64,000 nucleotides of DNA from Candidatus Omnitrophica bacterium UBA6210 (lineage in GTDB: Bacteria; Omnitrophota; Gorgyraeia; Velamenicoccales; Velamenicoccaceae): contig DISM01000004.1 of NCBI GenBank assembly GCA_002421805.1, positions 186,001 to 250,000 on the forward strand, written 5' to 3'. The position numbers were made by a program, and so were the translations under genes. This document shows positions 50,458 to 58,974 of this stretch, piece after piece; position 1 is the first letter of the stretch; each line of letters starts with the position of its first letter. The notes beneath the pieces are model-generated. The model ran no database searches, had not been told where the DNA came from, and saw only the letters and a list, made by a program, of their open reading frames with translations.

Positions 50458-51301
50458 GAAAACGCCCCCTTTGCCGCTGGCGCAAAAAAACAGCCAACGC
50501 AGATATGGCAAGGACCAGTAGCAACAAGACAAGACTACAGCCATAAGCCATACCCGTCTGTTCCTTTGGATGCGTGCCCTCCGTCATCAGGGCATAAATA
50601 TGATACGGCAGGGCCATCACCTCGGAAAAAACGGACTTAGGGAATCCCCTCAAATAAAAGGCGGCGGCCGTAAAAAGGATAGGCGCGGTTTCCCCGACGA
50701 CGCGGCCGATACTCAAGACAATGCCTGTCAGGATCCCCGGCAAAGCTGCCGGCAGGACAATGCGGCGGATCGTCTGCCACTGCGTGGCCCCCAAAGCCAA
50801 AGACGCCTCGCGGATGGAATGCGGCACAGCCAGCAAGGCCTCTTGCGCCGCAGAGATGATCACGGGCAACACCAGGATACCCAGCGTCAGGCCGCCGGAC
50901 AGCATAGAAACGCCGAATTTAAGGAACTTGACAAAGATCGCCAATCCGAACAGCCCAAAAACAACGGACGGCACACCGGCCAGATTATTGATGCCGACAC
51001 GGATAAAATTGACGACCCACCCCTTGGGGCTGTATTCACACAGATATATGGCGCAAGCCAGCGCCAAAGGCAGTGAAAAAAGAATGGCGATAAGGGCCAA
51101 ATAGAAAGTGCCGACGATCGCCGGGGCCACGCCTCCGGCTGTCATGGCCTGCCGCGGCGCCTGCGTCAGGAATGTCCAGGACAAGACCCTAAAGCCGCGG
51201 ACCCCGATGAAATAAATGATGGAAAACAAAACGAGCAACGTCAGGGCCAGGCTCGAAAAGAGAAAGGTAAAACCCAGAGTTTGCGTGAAATTTCTTTTCA
51301 T
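50450..51301 (-). CDS. pstA: PstA phosphate ABC permease (copy 2)
   Basis: The start is ATG 51301, which overlaps the pstC stop as ATGA; a long frame upstream is a shadow of pstC. The 283-residue product has six membrane helices and the loop EALLAVPHSIREASLALGATQWQTIRRIVLPAALPGI. It begins LFSSLALTLLVLFSIIYFIGVRGFRVLSW. It is parallel to the copy at 46 kb. Confidence 0.95.
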   Translation of the reverse strand: MKRNFTQTLGFTFLFSSLALTLLVLFSIIYFIGVRGFRVLSWTFLTQAPRQAMTAGGVAPAIVGTFYLALIAILFSLPLALACAIYLCEYSPKGWVVNFIRVGINNLAGVPSVVFGLFGLAIFVKFLKFGVSMLSGGLTLGILVLPVIISAAQEALLAVPHSIREASLALGATQWQTIRRIVLPAALPGILTGIVLSIGRVVGETAPILFTAAAFYLRGFPKSVFSEVMALPYHIYALMTEGTHPKEQTGMAYGCSLVLLLLVLAISALAVFLRQRQRGRFHV

Positions 51302-52173
51302 CCCGATAATCCTAATTTGATCCTGAACCTGCGGCTGACGAACTCCGCCATAATATTGAAGGAAAAGGTGATAAAAAACAAAACAAGGGCGATGGCAAAA
51401 AGCGCATGGTAATGGTCGCTCGCCATGGGCGCTTCGCCCATTTCCGCAGCAATGGCCGCTGTCATGGGCCGTACGGGCTCCAGGAACGAATGAGGAATCA
51501 CAGCGGCGCCCCCTGCGACCATCAGCACGGTCATGGTTTCGCCGATGGCCCGGCTCATCCCCAGAATAATGGCTGTGGAGATCCCGGAGCCTGCGGCCGG
51601 CAGGACAACCCGGGTCAAAGTCTGCCATCTGTCGGCACCGACAGCATAAGAGGCTTCGCGAAAAGATTTCGGAACAAAACTCAGGGCGTCCTCCGACAGG
51701 CTGCATACCGTGGGAACAGCCATGACGCCAAGGACCAGGCTCGCGTTAAAAGCGCAGAGACCCGTCGGAAGATGAAAAACCTTCTGTAAAAAAGGGGTTA
51801 CGATCATCATGCCGAAAAACCCATAGACGACAGAAGGAATGCTGGCCAGTATCTCGATGACGGGCTTAAGGACCGCTCTTTGTCTTTCAGAAACCAGCTC
51901 ATGCAGGCACAAGGCGCTTCCCACACCCAAAGGCACGCAAACAAGAACGGCCCCAACCGTGACCCAAGCCGACGCCAATATCAAAGGCAGAATGCCGAAC
52001 TCTGGAGGAGAATGGGTCGGATACCACGCCCTGCCGAAGAGAAAAGAAAAAAATCCGACCTTTTTAAATATCGGCAACCCTTCTTTAAAAAGAATAATGA
52101 CGATACCGACAAGAAATACCAGGGAAGAAAAAGCTAAAATCGCAAAAATCGTTTTATATATTCTTTCTTTCAT
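51298..52173 (-). CDS. pstC: PstC phosphate ABC permease (copy 2)
   Basis: The start is ATG 52173 (291 residues). GFFSFLFGRAWYPTHSPPEFGILPLILASAWVT is the PstC hallmark. The cytoplasmic loop is DALSFVPKSFREASYAVGADRWQTLTRVVLPAAGSGI. It has six membrane helices. It lies 86 bases after pstS copy 2 and overlaps pstA. Confidence 0.95.
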   Translation of the reverse strand: MKERIYKTIFAILAFSSLVFLVGIVIILFKEGLPIFKKVGFFSFLFGRAWYPTHSPPEFGILPLILASAWVTVGAVLVCVPLGVGSALCLHELVSERQRAVLKPVIEILASIPSVVYGFFGMMIVTPFLQKVFHLPTGLCAFNASLVLGVMAVPTVCSLSEDALSFVPKSFREASYAVGADRWQTLTRVVLPAAGSGISTAIILGMSRAIGETMTVLMVAGGAAVIPHSFLEPVRPMTAAIAAEMGEAPMASDHYHALFAIALVLFFITFSFNIMAEFVSRRFRIKLGLSG

Positions 52174-52259
52174 GACGATCCTGTCTATAGGACACAAGGA
52201 GGGCAGCGGCAGAACAACGGCTCTGCCGCTGCCTGAGGATCATGAAGCCGGCATCCTTC

Positions 52260-53072
52260 CTACTTCAACCCCACAAACCCTTCTTCCTCCACGATTTTCT
52301 GCCCTTCGGCGCTCAGGATAAAATCAACAAATTCCTTGGCGAGACCTCTGGGCTGCCCATTGGTATACATGAACAGAGGCCTGCTGATGGGATACCGGCC
52401 GTTGAGCACCGTTTCTCTTGAGGCCTTGACACCGTCGACATCTAAAGCCTTAACGGAAGGCGCCACATACCCCAACCCCACATAACCGATGGCATCCGGC
52501 GTCTGCGCCACTGTCGATGCCACGGCCTGGTTGGAAGCCTGCAGAAGCGCATCCGCTCTCACCTTCTCTTTATCCAGGGCCAATTCTCCAAAGGCCTCGA
52601 ACGTACCGCTGGAGCTGTCGCGCGAGATCACGACGATCTTCGCATCTGAGCCGCCCACATCTTTCCAGTTCGAGACTCTGCCCGTGTAAATATCCTTGAT
52701 CTGTTTTTTCGTCAATGCTGAAACGCCATTGGAAGGGTTGACGATCACACAGATCCCGTCCATCGCCACCACATTGGCCTTAGGCGTCCTTCCTTTATCG
52801 ACAGCTTTTTGCACTTCTGTATCCTTCATGGCCCGCGAGGCATTGGCAATATCTGTCGTTCCATCTATCAGGGAAGCGATGCCCACGCCCGAACCCCCGC
52901 CGCGGACCGATATATCGGCCCCGGCATGGCTATCCATGAACACTTCAGCGGCCCTCTGAGAGATGGGCAGCACCGTCGTCGAACCCTCGACGACTATTTT
53001 TTCCGCGAAGCATGGCACGGCTAAACCTATAAATACCGATGCCAAAACGCCCAGCCTTGTGAAAAATCTCAT
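52260..53072 (-). CDS. pstS: PstS-type phosphate-binding protein (copy 2)
   Basis: A 270-residue protein with a signal peptide (about 1-23, ending PCFAE). Binding motifs are EGSTTVLPISQRAAEVFM, RGGGSGVGIASLIDGTTDIANASR and SRDSSSGTFEAFGELAL. It has a strong Shine-Dalgarno (AAGGAGG). It lies 56 bases after the porin gene; in that gap TTAACA and TTTACG stand 11 bases apart, a weak extra Pho-box-like pair. Confidence 0.94.
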   Translation of the reverse strand: MRFFTRLGVLASVFIGLAVPCFAEKIVVEGSTTVLPISQRAAEVFMDSHAGADISVRGGGSGVGIASLIDGTTDIANASRAMKDTEVQKAVDKGRTPKANVVAMDGICVIVNPSNGVSALTKKQIKDIYTGRVSNWKDVGGSDAKIVVISRDSSSGTFEAFGELALDKEKVRADALLQASNQAVASTVAQTPDAIGYVGLGYVAPSVKALDVDGVKASRETVLNGRYPISRPLFMYTNGQPRGLAKEFVDFILSAEGQKIVEEEGFVGLK

Positions 53073-53128
53073 TTCTCATCCTCCTTGTTCTCGTAAATAC
53101 GTTGTTAAGACGCATGATCTGCGCGCAC

Positions 53129-54415
53129 CTAGAACTTCATGTTCCAGTCCACCTGGACTAACGTTTCAGGGGCCTTTCTCGATATGCCGTTGATATTCCA
53201 TGAACGGTAGATATCGACGCCCAGGAACGTGTTTTTTGCCAAACCGAAGGTAAACGCGCCTTCATGGCTTCTCATGCCGGTCTTTCCGCTATAGCGGTCG
53301 GAATCCGGGGTGGTGTCGAGGACGGCATCTTTCTCGAGCATGGCGTAGATATATTTAAACTGCCAATCACCCCATTTTTCGATCTTCGCGTGGCCGAGTT
53401 GAAATCCGAAAGCATAACCTGTATTCTTATCCGAAACAGCCGTGTTATTCACATATTCACCGAATAATTTCAAACTCTCTACGTTCAACCCCAAAGCCTT
53501 AAGGGGCTCCTGAATGGTCGCCTCGAATGCAGGGCTGACCACCTGGTAATTATAGGCCCAAGCCGACCCATTCTTGGTATTGCTGCTCTTATACCAACTG
53601 TCCGTAGGAAACGCTGTTCCCGCGACATTCGTCCAATCATATAATGAAAAGGTGCCTTTCAGTGAAACGCGATCGTTAAACTTATAGCTGGCCCCCGGCT
53701 GGACAAGATACAGCATGACAGGGTCGCTGTTTGAGCTCGTATCCGCAGTGCCAAAGAGCGGCCCGGTTTTCAAGAAAACCGTCGCCTTCGACCCTAATCC
53801 CTTTTCTAGCCCGAATATCCCTCCTTCAGGAGTTATGTCCGTATCCCAGACCAAGTCCGTAGGCTCCCAAAGCACGTCGCCTAAAGGCATCTTTCCTCCT
53901 TCGACCGTTAACCATGAAAAAGGCAGATACTTGGCATAAGCGTAGTCGAGACGGACATCCATTTTGGATGAATAACCTCCGTTCTTGTCTCCAAAGGTAA
54001 TATTGGTTGAGCGGGGGTCCCCTCCGGAATTGGTTGCAATGCCTATGCCAGCCATTATTTTTTCGTTGATCTTGCTCTCCAAGCCAACCCGCACGCGGAC
54101 GCGCCCAACGGATGTATCGCTGGCAACGTTGTTATCGGCCTTATCGTGCTTATACTGATACCTTAATCGGAAGTCCCCTTTCAACTTAATGTTCCTGACC
54201 CAATCGGGCAAGCCGGGAGTTTTTCCTTTGGCCGCCTCGACCTTCGCCTCTTCTTCGGTTTCCGTGCGGATCTGAGAAGCCTCGCCCGGCGTCAAGATAT
54301 CCTTGTCCACCAACTTCTGAAGCAGAATATCCACTTGGCTGGCAAATGAATATCTCGCCCCCAAACACATAACGCCCCAAAAACCTATCAGAAAAACCCA
54401 AAACAACTTCTTCAT
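53129..54415 (-). CDS. Putative phosphate-regulated porin (Porin_5-like)
   Basis: A 428-residue protein with a signal peptide (about 1-25). A short coiled segment (VDILLQKLVDKDILTPGEASQIRTETEEE) precedes a 16-18-strand barrel ending in WNMKF. The helical N-terminal SLH-like or coiled segment plus barrel is the Porin_5 or OprO/OprP-like layout. Being in the Pho-box operon, it probably brings phosphate or phosphate esters across the outer membrane. It has AAAGGAGGAGG before the ATG. A strong hairpin lies upstream at 54496-54531. Confidence 0.88.
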   Translation of the reverse strand: MKKLFWVFLIGFWGVMCLGARYSFASQVDILLQKLVDKDILTPGEASQIRTETEEEAKVEAAKGKTPGLPDWVRNIKLKGDFRLRYQYKHDKADNNVASDTSVGRVRVRVGLESKINEKIMAGIGIATNSGGDPRSTNITFGDKNGGYSSKMDVRLDYAYAKYLPFSWLTVEGGKMPLGDVLWEPTDLVWDTDITPEGGIFGLEKGLGSKATVFLKTGPLFGTADTSSNSDPVMLYLVQPGASYKFNDRVSLKGTFSLYDWTNVAGTAFPTDSWYKSSNTKNGSAWAYNYQVVSPAFEATIQEPLKALGLNVESLKLFGEYVNNTAVSDKNTGYAFGFQLGHAKIEKWGDWQFKYIYAMLEKDAVLDTTPDSDRYSGKTGMRSHEGAFTFGLAKNTFLGVDIYRSWNINGISRKAPETLVQVDWNMKF

Positions 54416-54495
54416 GCTCCTCCTCCTTTTCTCTCGACACCCTAACTTTGGTTTCGGCCCTTTTGGGCCACCGGGCCGCTCACCTTCTCGCGGCC

Positions 54496-54531
54496 GCGCT
54501 AAACAGTCCGACTTAATCGTCGGACCAGCGC
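54496..54531 (-). other. Intercistronic hairpin upstream of the porin gene
   Basis: A nested hairpin: GTCCGAC (54506-54512) with GTCGGAC (54519-54525), inside GCGCT/AGCGC. There is no T-run, so it is more likely an mRNA processing or stability element than a terminator. A second small hairpin GGCCC-TTTT-GGGCC follows at 54456-54469. Confidence 0.5.
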
Positions 54532-54538
54532 CCTTTTG

Positions 54539-54727
54539 TTAGTTACAGACGCATAATTTGCGGATCTGTCTGAGATCCTCTTCGACCCGCTTGATATACT
54601 CCCGGGTATAGTCACTGTTGACCTTCTGGGATTCGACGACATCCAGAAGATATTTCAGCCGGCCAAGCTGGGAGCGCAGATGGCAGGCAACAAAATCCCG
54701 CCGCATACCAGACATGCCTTGCAACAT
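54539..54727 (-). CDS. Small helical protein in the pst operon (62 residues)
   Basis: ATG 54727 has AAGGAGG at ideal spacing. The peptide is helical and charged (LRSQLGRLKYLLDVVESQKVN) and ends LCVCN. No family was recognised. It lies between the 34-residue ORF and the porin gene in the Pho-regulated unit. Confidence 0.65.
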   Translation of the reverse strand: MLQGMSGMRRDFVACHLRSQLGRLKYLLDVVESQKVNSDYTREYIKRVEEDLRQIRKLCVCN

Positions 54728-54756
54728 ATAACACCTCCTTTTTAGTCTGGGCACAA

Positions 54757-54861
54757 TCAATGCTGGTGGCAGAATTCATCGACCCTTTTGAATTCTTCGT
54801 CGATGATCCTGTCAAAAAAATCCCTGAAGGCGCGGATCATTTGTTTGAGGATCTTTTTCAT
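54757..54861 (-). CDS. Tiny ORF (34 residues) leading the pst operon
   Basis: From ATG 54861, with AAGGACAGG upstream, to TGA 54757. The peptide is an amphipathic basic-acidic helix (KKILKQMIRAFRDFFDRI) ending CHQH. It could be a small regulatory peptide or a leader ORF. It is the first ORF after the Pho-box promoter. It is too short to be certain. Confidence 0.5.
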   Translation of the reverse strand: MKKILKQMIRAFRDFFDRIIDEEFKRVDEFCHQH

Positions 54862-54928
54862 AGCCTGTCCTTTTTTATATTTCACGATGTAAATATAAAA
54901 CACAGGCATTAAATCCGCTTCAAGGACA

Positions 54929-54945
54929 GGTAAAATGCAGGTAAA
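54929..54945 (-). promoter_or_regulatory. Pho-box-like repeats upstream of the porin-pst operon
   Basis: TTTACC at 54940-54945 and TTTACC at 54929-54934, exactly 11 bases apart and AT-rich downstream (TTTATATTT about 25 bases on). They are similar to the TTHACA repeats at pstS copy 1. Confidence 0.65.
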
Positions 54946-54989
54946 CTTTCCAAAGGGGAACTACAGGGAATTACAGGGGTTAAGAGGAC

Positions 54990-56765
54990 CTACACGGGAA
55001 GGGTGAACCAGAACTTTGAACCGAAGCCTTCGGTGCTTTCGACGCCGACATTTCCTCCGTGCAGCTCGACGATATGCCGGACGATGGAAAGGCCGAGGCC
55101 CGTTCCGCCGAGTTCGCGCGAGCGCGCTTTATCGACGCGATAGAACCGCTCAAAAATACGGGGGATATCTTTCTGGGGGATGCCGATGCCGGAATCTTCA
55201 ACGCTGATATGTATCTTGCCGTCAAGCTCCCGGCTGCAGATCTTGACGAAACCATTTTCTTTGTTAAATTTGATGCCGTTATCGATCAGATTGATGAACA
55301 CCTGCTCGATCCTCGTCTTGTCAACCCTGAGAGTCAAGCCCTGCGGCAACTCATTCTTGATCTCAATGTTCTTCTTTTTGAGCTGGGACCCGAACCCCGG
55401 GATCACACCCTGAACGAGTTGATACAAATGGCAATCATCCCGCTGAAGCACAATCTCTTTCGATTCCAGGTGCGACAACGAAAGCAGGTCATCCACCAGG
55501 CGGTCAAGCCGGTCCGCATGCTCCTGGATGATCTTTAAGAAACCTCTGTTGTTCTTCTTGTCGTCCAGGGCGCCCTCCAGGAGCGTTTCCACAAACCCCT
55601 TGATGGACGTCAGCGGCGTCTTGAGCTCATGAGAGACATTGGCGACAAAATCGCTGCGCACGGTCTCGAGCCTGCGCATCTCCGTGATGTCATGGATGAC
55701 CACGAGACATCCGTTCACGGCCTCATTGTCGAAAATAGGGGTCGCATTCACTTCAAAGATCCTGTGCACGGGATAAACAAGCGTTATCTCCGTCGAAAGA
55801 GGTTTACCGTGCCCCAAGACACTCTTGATGATCTCCGCAATATCGTTATTGCGGACGGCATCCAGGAAAACCTTGCCCTCGACATCATTTTTCGAAAAAC
55901 CGAATATCTTCTCGATCGACGGATTGACGGAAACGATATGCCCGGCCCTGTCGATGACGATAACACCCTCGATCATGCTGTTGAAGATCGCCGCAAGCTT
56001 CTGGTTCTGCGTCTTGATCTCCCTGATCTTGTCTTCTATGTCCTGGGCCATCTTGTTCAGCGTTGCGGCAAGCTCGCCGATCTCGTCGCCCGAATGCTGG
56101 ACGATCCTGCGGCTGAAGTCGCCTTCCGAGAACTTGCGGGAGACCTGGATCATCCTGTTGATGGGCTTGATGGTCTGCGATGCCAACAAAGACCCCAGGA
56201 TAACGGCAACCCCTAATGCTAAAAGCAAACCCAGAATGATTGTGCTTCTCATGGCCGATAGCGTCCTCTCGATATTTTCCAAGGGCAGCGCCAATCTTAA
56301 AACGCCTGCGATCTCGTGATCCTGGCGGATCGGCAAGGCCACATACAACATATCGATCTTGAGGGTCGAGGAGTAGCGCGTATCGATACCCGTCGCGCCG
56401 GCCAGGGCCTCTTGGACTTCCGGACGATAAAGATGATTTTCCATGAGGGAGATCTCTTCCTGCGGCTTCCTGGACTCGGCCAAAACCTTCCCCTGGCTGT
56501 TGATGATGGTGATCCGGCACTCTATCTTCGGATCCAGCGTCTTTGTGAGCGCTTCCAGATACGCGGTATCTTGTTGTTTCAATCTTTCAGGGGAAATCTG
56601 GCTTTCGATGAGCCGGGCCTGGCCGATCAGGGAAGACTGGATGTCGCGGAGGGAATTTTCGCTTAAATTCCTGTCGAGGAAAAAAGCGATCAAGACAAAA
56701 GATGCGACGATCAGCAATACATAGGAAAAGATGAGCTTGGTTTTAAAACTATTCTTGATCAACAA
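54990..56765 (-). CDS. phoR: PhoR-type sensor histidine kinase
   Basis: A 591-residue kinase: membrane helix (about 10-30), periplasmic sensor region (31-170), second helix (about 173-195), HAMP (196-250), PAS (265-365), HisKA with FVANVSHELKTPLTSIKGFVETLL (phosphorylated His near 388), and a HATPase with NLIDNGIKFN, DSGIGIPQKD and GGTGLGLSIV. The order is that of Gram-positive-style PhoR with an extracytoplasmic domain. It follows phoB by 6 bases and stands just before the Pho-box operons, so phosphate sensing is the natural role. Confidence 0.94.
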   Translation of the reverse strand: MLIKNSFKTKLIFSYVLLIVASFVLIAFFLDRNLSENSLRDIQSSLIGQARLIESQISPERLKQQDTAYLEALTKTLDPKIECRITIINSQGKVLAESRKPQEEISLMENHLYRPEVQEALAGATGIDTRYSSTLKIDMLYVALPIRQDHEIAGVLRLALPLENIERTLSAMRSTIILGLLLALGVAVILGSLLASQTIKPINRMIQVSRKFSEGDFSRRIVQHSGDEIGELAATLNKMAQDIEDKIREIKTQNQKLAAIFNSMIEGVIVIDRAGHIVSVNPSIEKIFGFSKNDVEGKVFLDAVRNNDIAEIIKSVLGHGKPLSTEITLVYPVHRIFEVNATPIFDNEAVNGCLVVIHDITEMRRLETVRSDFVANVSHELKTPLTSIKGFVETLLEGALDDKKNNRGFLKIIQEHADRLDRLVDDLLSLSHLESKEIVLQRDDCHLYQLVQGVIPGFGSQLKKKNIEIKNELPQGLTLRVDKTRIEQVFINLIDNGIKFNKENGFVKICSRELDGKIHISVEDSGIGIPQKDIPRIFERFYRVDKARSRELGGTGLGLSIVRHIVELHGGNVGVESTEGFGSKFWFTLPV

Positions 56766-56771
56766 ACGGAT

Positions 56772-57461
56772 TTACTCCTCTTCGAACCTATACCCGTAAT
56801 TTTTTACGGTGACGATCCGCTTTGCCTCGCTTTTTAACTTCTTTCGCAGCGTCCTGATATGAACATCCACCGTACGCGTCTGGATCTCTATCGCATGGTC
56901 AAAACCCCAGATGGTGTCCAGGAGATAATCCCGGGAAAGGACCCTCCCCTTGGCCTTGATCAAGGTTTTCAGCAGCTCGAACTCTTTTGCCGTCAGCTCT
57001 ACAGGTTTATCTTTAAGCAACGCCCTGATCTTGGAAAGATCAACGGTCAGCTCGCCGATCCTCATCAATTCAGGCGATCGGTCTTTTTCTGTCATGCGGC
57101 GCAGCACGGCCTTGATCCGGGCGATCAACTCCCTGGGACTGAAAGGCTTGGTCATATAATCGTCTGCCCCCAATTCAAGCCCGATGACCTTGTCCGACTC
57201 CTGGACTTTTGCCGTCAGCATGATGATCGGGATCATTGCGGTCTTGGCGCCCTGTTTAAGCGCCTTGCAGACCTCCAGGCCGTCCATGCCGGGGAGCATC
57301 AGGTCCAAAACAACAAGGTCCGGGTGGTCCCTGTTGGCCGCATCCAGGGCATCCTCTCCATCCCGGGCAGACAAGGTCTTAAACCCTTCTTTCTGGAGAT
57401 TATACTCCAGCATCTTGACGATATCTTTTTCGTCTTCAACGATCAAAATCGTTTTTTTCAT
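56772..57461 (-). CDS. phoB: PhoB-type response regulator
   Basis: The start is ATG 57461 (AGGAGAAGG upstream); a longer frame is not supported. The 229-residue product has a receiver domain (VEDEKDIV acidic pocket, LVVLDLMLPGMDG phosphorylated Asp, KPFSPRELIARI). A winged-helix OmpR/PhoB DNA-binding domain follows (ELTAKEFELLKTLIKAKGRVLSRDYLLDTIWG, RTVDVHIRTLRKKL). It is cotranscribed with phoR and is expected to bind the TTHACA repeats. Confidence 0.95.
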   Translation of the reverse strand: MKKTILIVEDEKDIVKMLEYNLQKEGFKTLSARDGEDALDAANRDHPDLVVLDLMLPGMDGLEVCKALKQGAKTAMIPIIMLTAKVQESDKVIGLELGADDYMTKPFSPRELIARIKAVLRRMTEKDRSPELMRIGELTVDLSKIRALLKDKPVELTAKEFELLKTLIKAKGRVLSRDYLLDTIWGFDHAIEIQTRTVDVHIRTLRKKLKSEAKRIVTVKNYGYRFEEE

Positions 57462-57487
57462 TTCCTTCTCCTGTGCTCTTGAACCAT

Positions 57488-57516
57488 ATCTTAACAAACA
57501 ACCCGAAACAAAACAA
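57488..57516 (-). promoter_or_regulatory. Probable promoter of phoBR
   Basis: TTGTTT (57511-57516) and TAAGAT (57488-57493) with a 17-base spacer, after the terminator of the preceding gene. No Pho box was seen. Confidence 0.45.
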
Positions 57517-57550
57517 CGGTATTCCTGTGCCCCGCGGAATATTCCTGCGA

Positions 57551-57589
57551 ACAAAAAAGGCCATTGATCCGTATCGATCAATAGCCTTT
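57551..57589 (-). terminator. Terminator after the GMP-synthase-like gene
   Basis: AAAGGCCATTGATC (57556-57569) pairs with GATCAATAGCCTTT (57576-57589) with one mismatch; the minus strand then runs TTTTTTG. Confidence 0.88.
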
Positions 57590-57625
57590 GGGCTCTCTTC
57601 GTTTTCTATCTAACCCGAGATGGTC

Positions 57626-58591
57626 TTATATCGCTTCCATGGTCGACGGCGGCTTGGGCGTAATGTTATAGGTCACGCTCACAACGCCCGGGACTTCCGT
57701 CACGATGCGCCGCGCAAGAAGGCTCAGGGTCTCATAAGGAAGCCTGGTCGGCTCCGCCTTGCGGGCATCAATGCTATCCCAGCAGCGGATCTCGATCTGC
57801 ATGCCGAAGTCCCTTTTGCCGTCTCGAATGCCCGTGACCCGGTCGTTGTGAAGGATAGCCATGCATTGGAATGCCTTCTCACAAGCAAGGGCCTCCTCCG
57901 TGATGGCGGTGGCAAGGCGCACCATCTCGATCTTCTCGGGCGTCACCTCGCCGATCACGCGGGCAGCCAGGGCCGGCCCTGGAAACGGCATGCGGCTGAA
58001 CACCGAAGGCGGCAATCCCAGCGCCTGGGCGACTTTCCGTACGCCGTCTTTGCGCAGCTGGACCAGGGGCTCCAAAATCTTATACCCAAAGGCCTTCTGC
58101 GGATCGATCCCCAATTGCTTGAAGACATTGTGTTGGCGTTTGATACCGGCGACCGTCTCATCGACGTCCGTCAGAATGGTCCCCTGCAAAAGATACTTGG
58201 CCCTGCTGTTCCTCACCAGCCCGCCGAACACATCCTTATAGAACGTCCGGGTGATGGCTTCCCGTTTTTCTTCGGGGTCTGTGATGCCTTTGAGGGCCTT
58301 AAAGAATTTCTCTTTGGCGTCGATGATGTCCACCGTAACGCCCAGCCTCTTGAATAAAAGAGCGATCTGGCGCGGTTCATTGCGGCGCATGATGCCGTTA
58401 TCGATAAAGTAGGTCTTGAGCCTCTTGCCCAGGGCCTTATGCCCCAGCATGGTGACGGCCGACGAATCGACGCCGCCGGAAAGGGCGTTAATGGCAAGAC
58501 CGGATTTGACGGCACGGTCGATGTCCCTGACTTTTTCAGCGATGAAAAGTCTGGAGTTCAGTTTGTCAGCCGGGATCTCTTTGATCTTCAT
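57626..58591 (-). CDS. GMP synthase ATP-pyrophosphatase subunit (GuaA C-terminal type, stand-alone)
   Basis: The start is ATG 58591 (AAGGAGG at good spacing). The 321-residue product has the PP-loop LSGGVDSSAVTML near residue 38 and GTILTDVDETVAGIKRQHNV. A dimerisation domain follows with FPGPALAARVIGEVTPEKI and the end YNITPKPPSTMEAI. These match the synthetase half of GuaA. The glutaminase half is absent. Archaea encode the two halves apart, so a split enzyme using ammonia or a separate amidotransferase is possible. The last residues and the TDVDETV segment differ from typical GuaA, so another substrate cannot be excluded. Confidence 0.85.
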   Translation of the reverse strand: MKIKEIPADKLNSRLFIAEKVRDIDRAVKSGLAINALSGGVDSSAVTMLGHKALGKRLKTYFIDNGIMRRNEPRQIALLFKRLGVTVDIIDAKEKFFKALKGITDPEEKREAITRTFYKDVFGGLVRNSRAKYLLQGTILTDVDETVAGIKRQHNVFKQLGIDPQKAFGYKILEPLVQLRKDGVRKVAQALGLPPSVFSRMPFPGPALAARVIGEVTPEKIEMVRLATAITEEALACEKAFQCMAILHNDRVTGIRDGKRDFGMQIEIRCWDSIDARKAEPTRLPYETLSLLARRIVTEVPGVVSVTYNITPKPPSTMEAI

Positions 58592-58596
58592 GCTGT

Positions 58597-58626
58597 CCTC
58601 CTTAATTCCGCCTCTGGCGGAATTAA
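58597..58626 (-). promoter_or_regulatory. Hairpin abutting the ribosome binding site of the GMP-synthase-like gene
   Basis: AATTCCGCC (58604-58612) with GGCGGAATT (58616-58624). On the minus strand its 3' foot touches AAGGAGG (58597-58603), so it could control access to the start site. Confidence 0.5.
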
Positions 58627-58656
58627 CTCCGAGTGTAGCTGAAAAATTTCTGGTTG

Positions 58657-58681
58657 CCCGTCCGAACTCTGTGAGGACTGG
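58657..58681. repeat. 25-base direct repeat, copy 1
   Basis: Identical to 58950-58974. It contains the short hairpin GTCC/GGAC around GAACTCTGTGA and forms the tip of the long inner stem of unit 1. Confidence 0.8.
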
Positions 58682-58781
58682 ATGCAAACAGAAATTTTCA
58701 GCTGTTTACACGAGGAGTCAAAGTTAATTCATTTATTCCTCGCCCCTGGCGGAATTAGACCCTTCGCTTATTTGGTATTAC

Positions 58782-58803
58782 CTGGCTCCATCGGATGAGC
58801 CAT
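58782..58803. repeat. Small palindrome HP1, copy 1 (no HP2)
   Basis: CTGGCTC and GAGCCATG around ATCGGA. It is inserted in a longer hairpin GACCCTTCGC...GCGAAGGTC (58758-58812). Confidence 0.7.
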
Positions 58804-58840
58804 GCGAAGGTCTACCCCCTTGTGGGGTTAACTCCACCAC

Positions 58841-58879
58841 CCGGCCCCATCGGATGGGCCGGTGTGCCGCTTTCTGCGG
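58841..58879. repeat. HP1-HP2 palindrome pair, copy 2
   Basis: HP1 CCGGCCC/GGGCCGG around ATCGGA (58841-58862), a 4-base gap, then HP2 CCGC-TTTCT-GCGG (58867-58879). Confidence 0.75.
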
Positions 58880-58908
58880 CAGCATATCTTGAGAATTTAT
58901 GGCTGCAC

Positions 58909-58947
58909 CTGGCTCAATCGGAAGAGCCAGTATTCCGCTTTCTGCGG
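58909..58947. repeat. HP1-HP2 palindrome pair, copy 3
   Basis: HP1 CTGGCTC/GAGCCAG around ATCGGA (58909-58930), a 4-base gap, HP2 CCGC-TTTCT-GCGG (58935-58947). Confidence 0.75.
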
Positions 58948-58949
58948 AA

Positions 58950-58974
58950 CCCGTCCGAACTCTGTGAGGACTGG
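58950..58974. repeat. 25-base direct repeat, copy 2
   Basis: Identical to 58657-58681. It sits at the tip of the long inner stem of unit 2, next to an HP1-HP2 pair that unit 1 lacks. Confidence 0.8.

Noticed and set aside
50450..51706. 418-residue version of PstA copy 2
   Set aside because: The first 135 residues are an out-of-frame reading of pstC. The real start overlaps the pstC stop at 51301.
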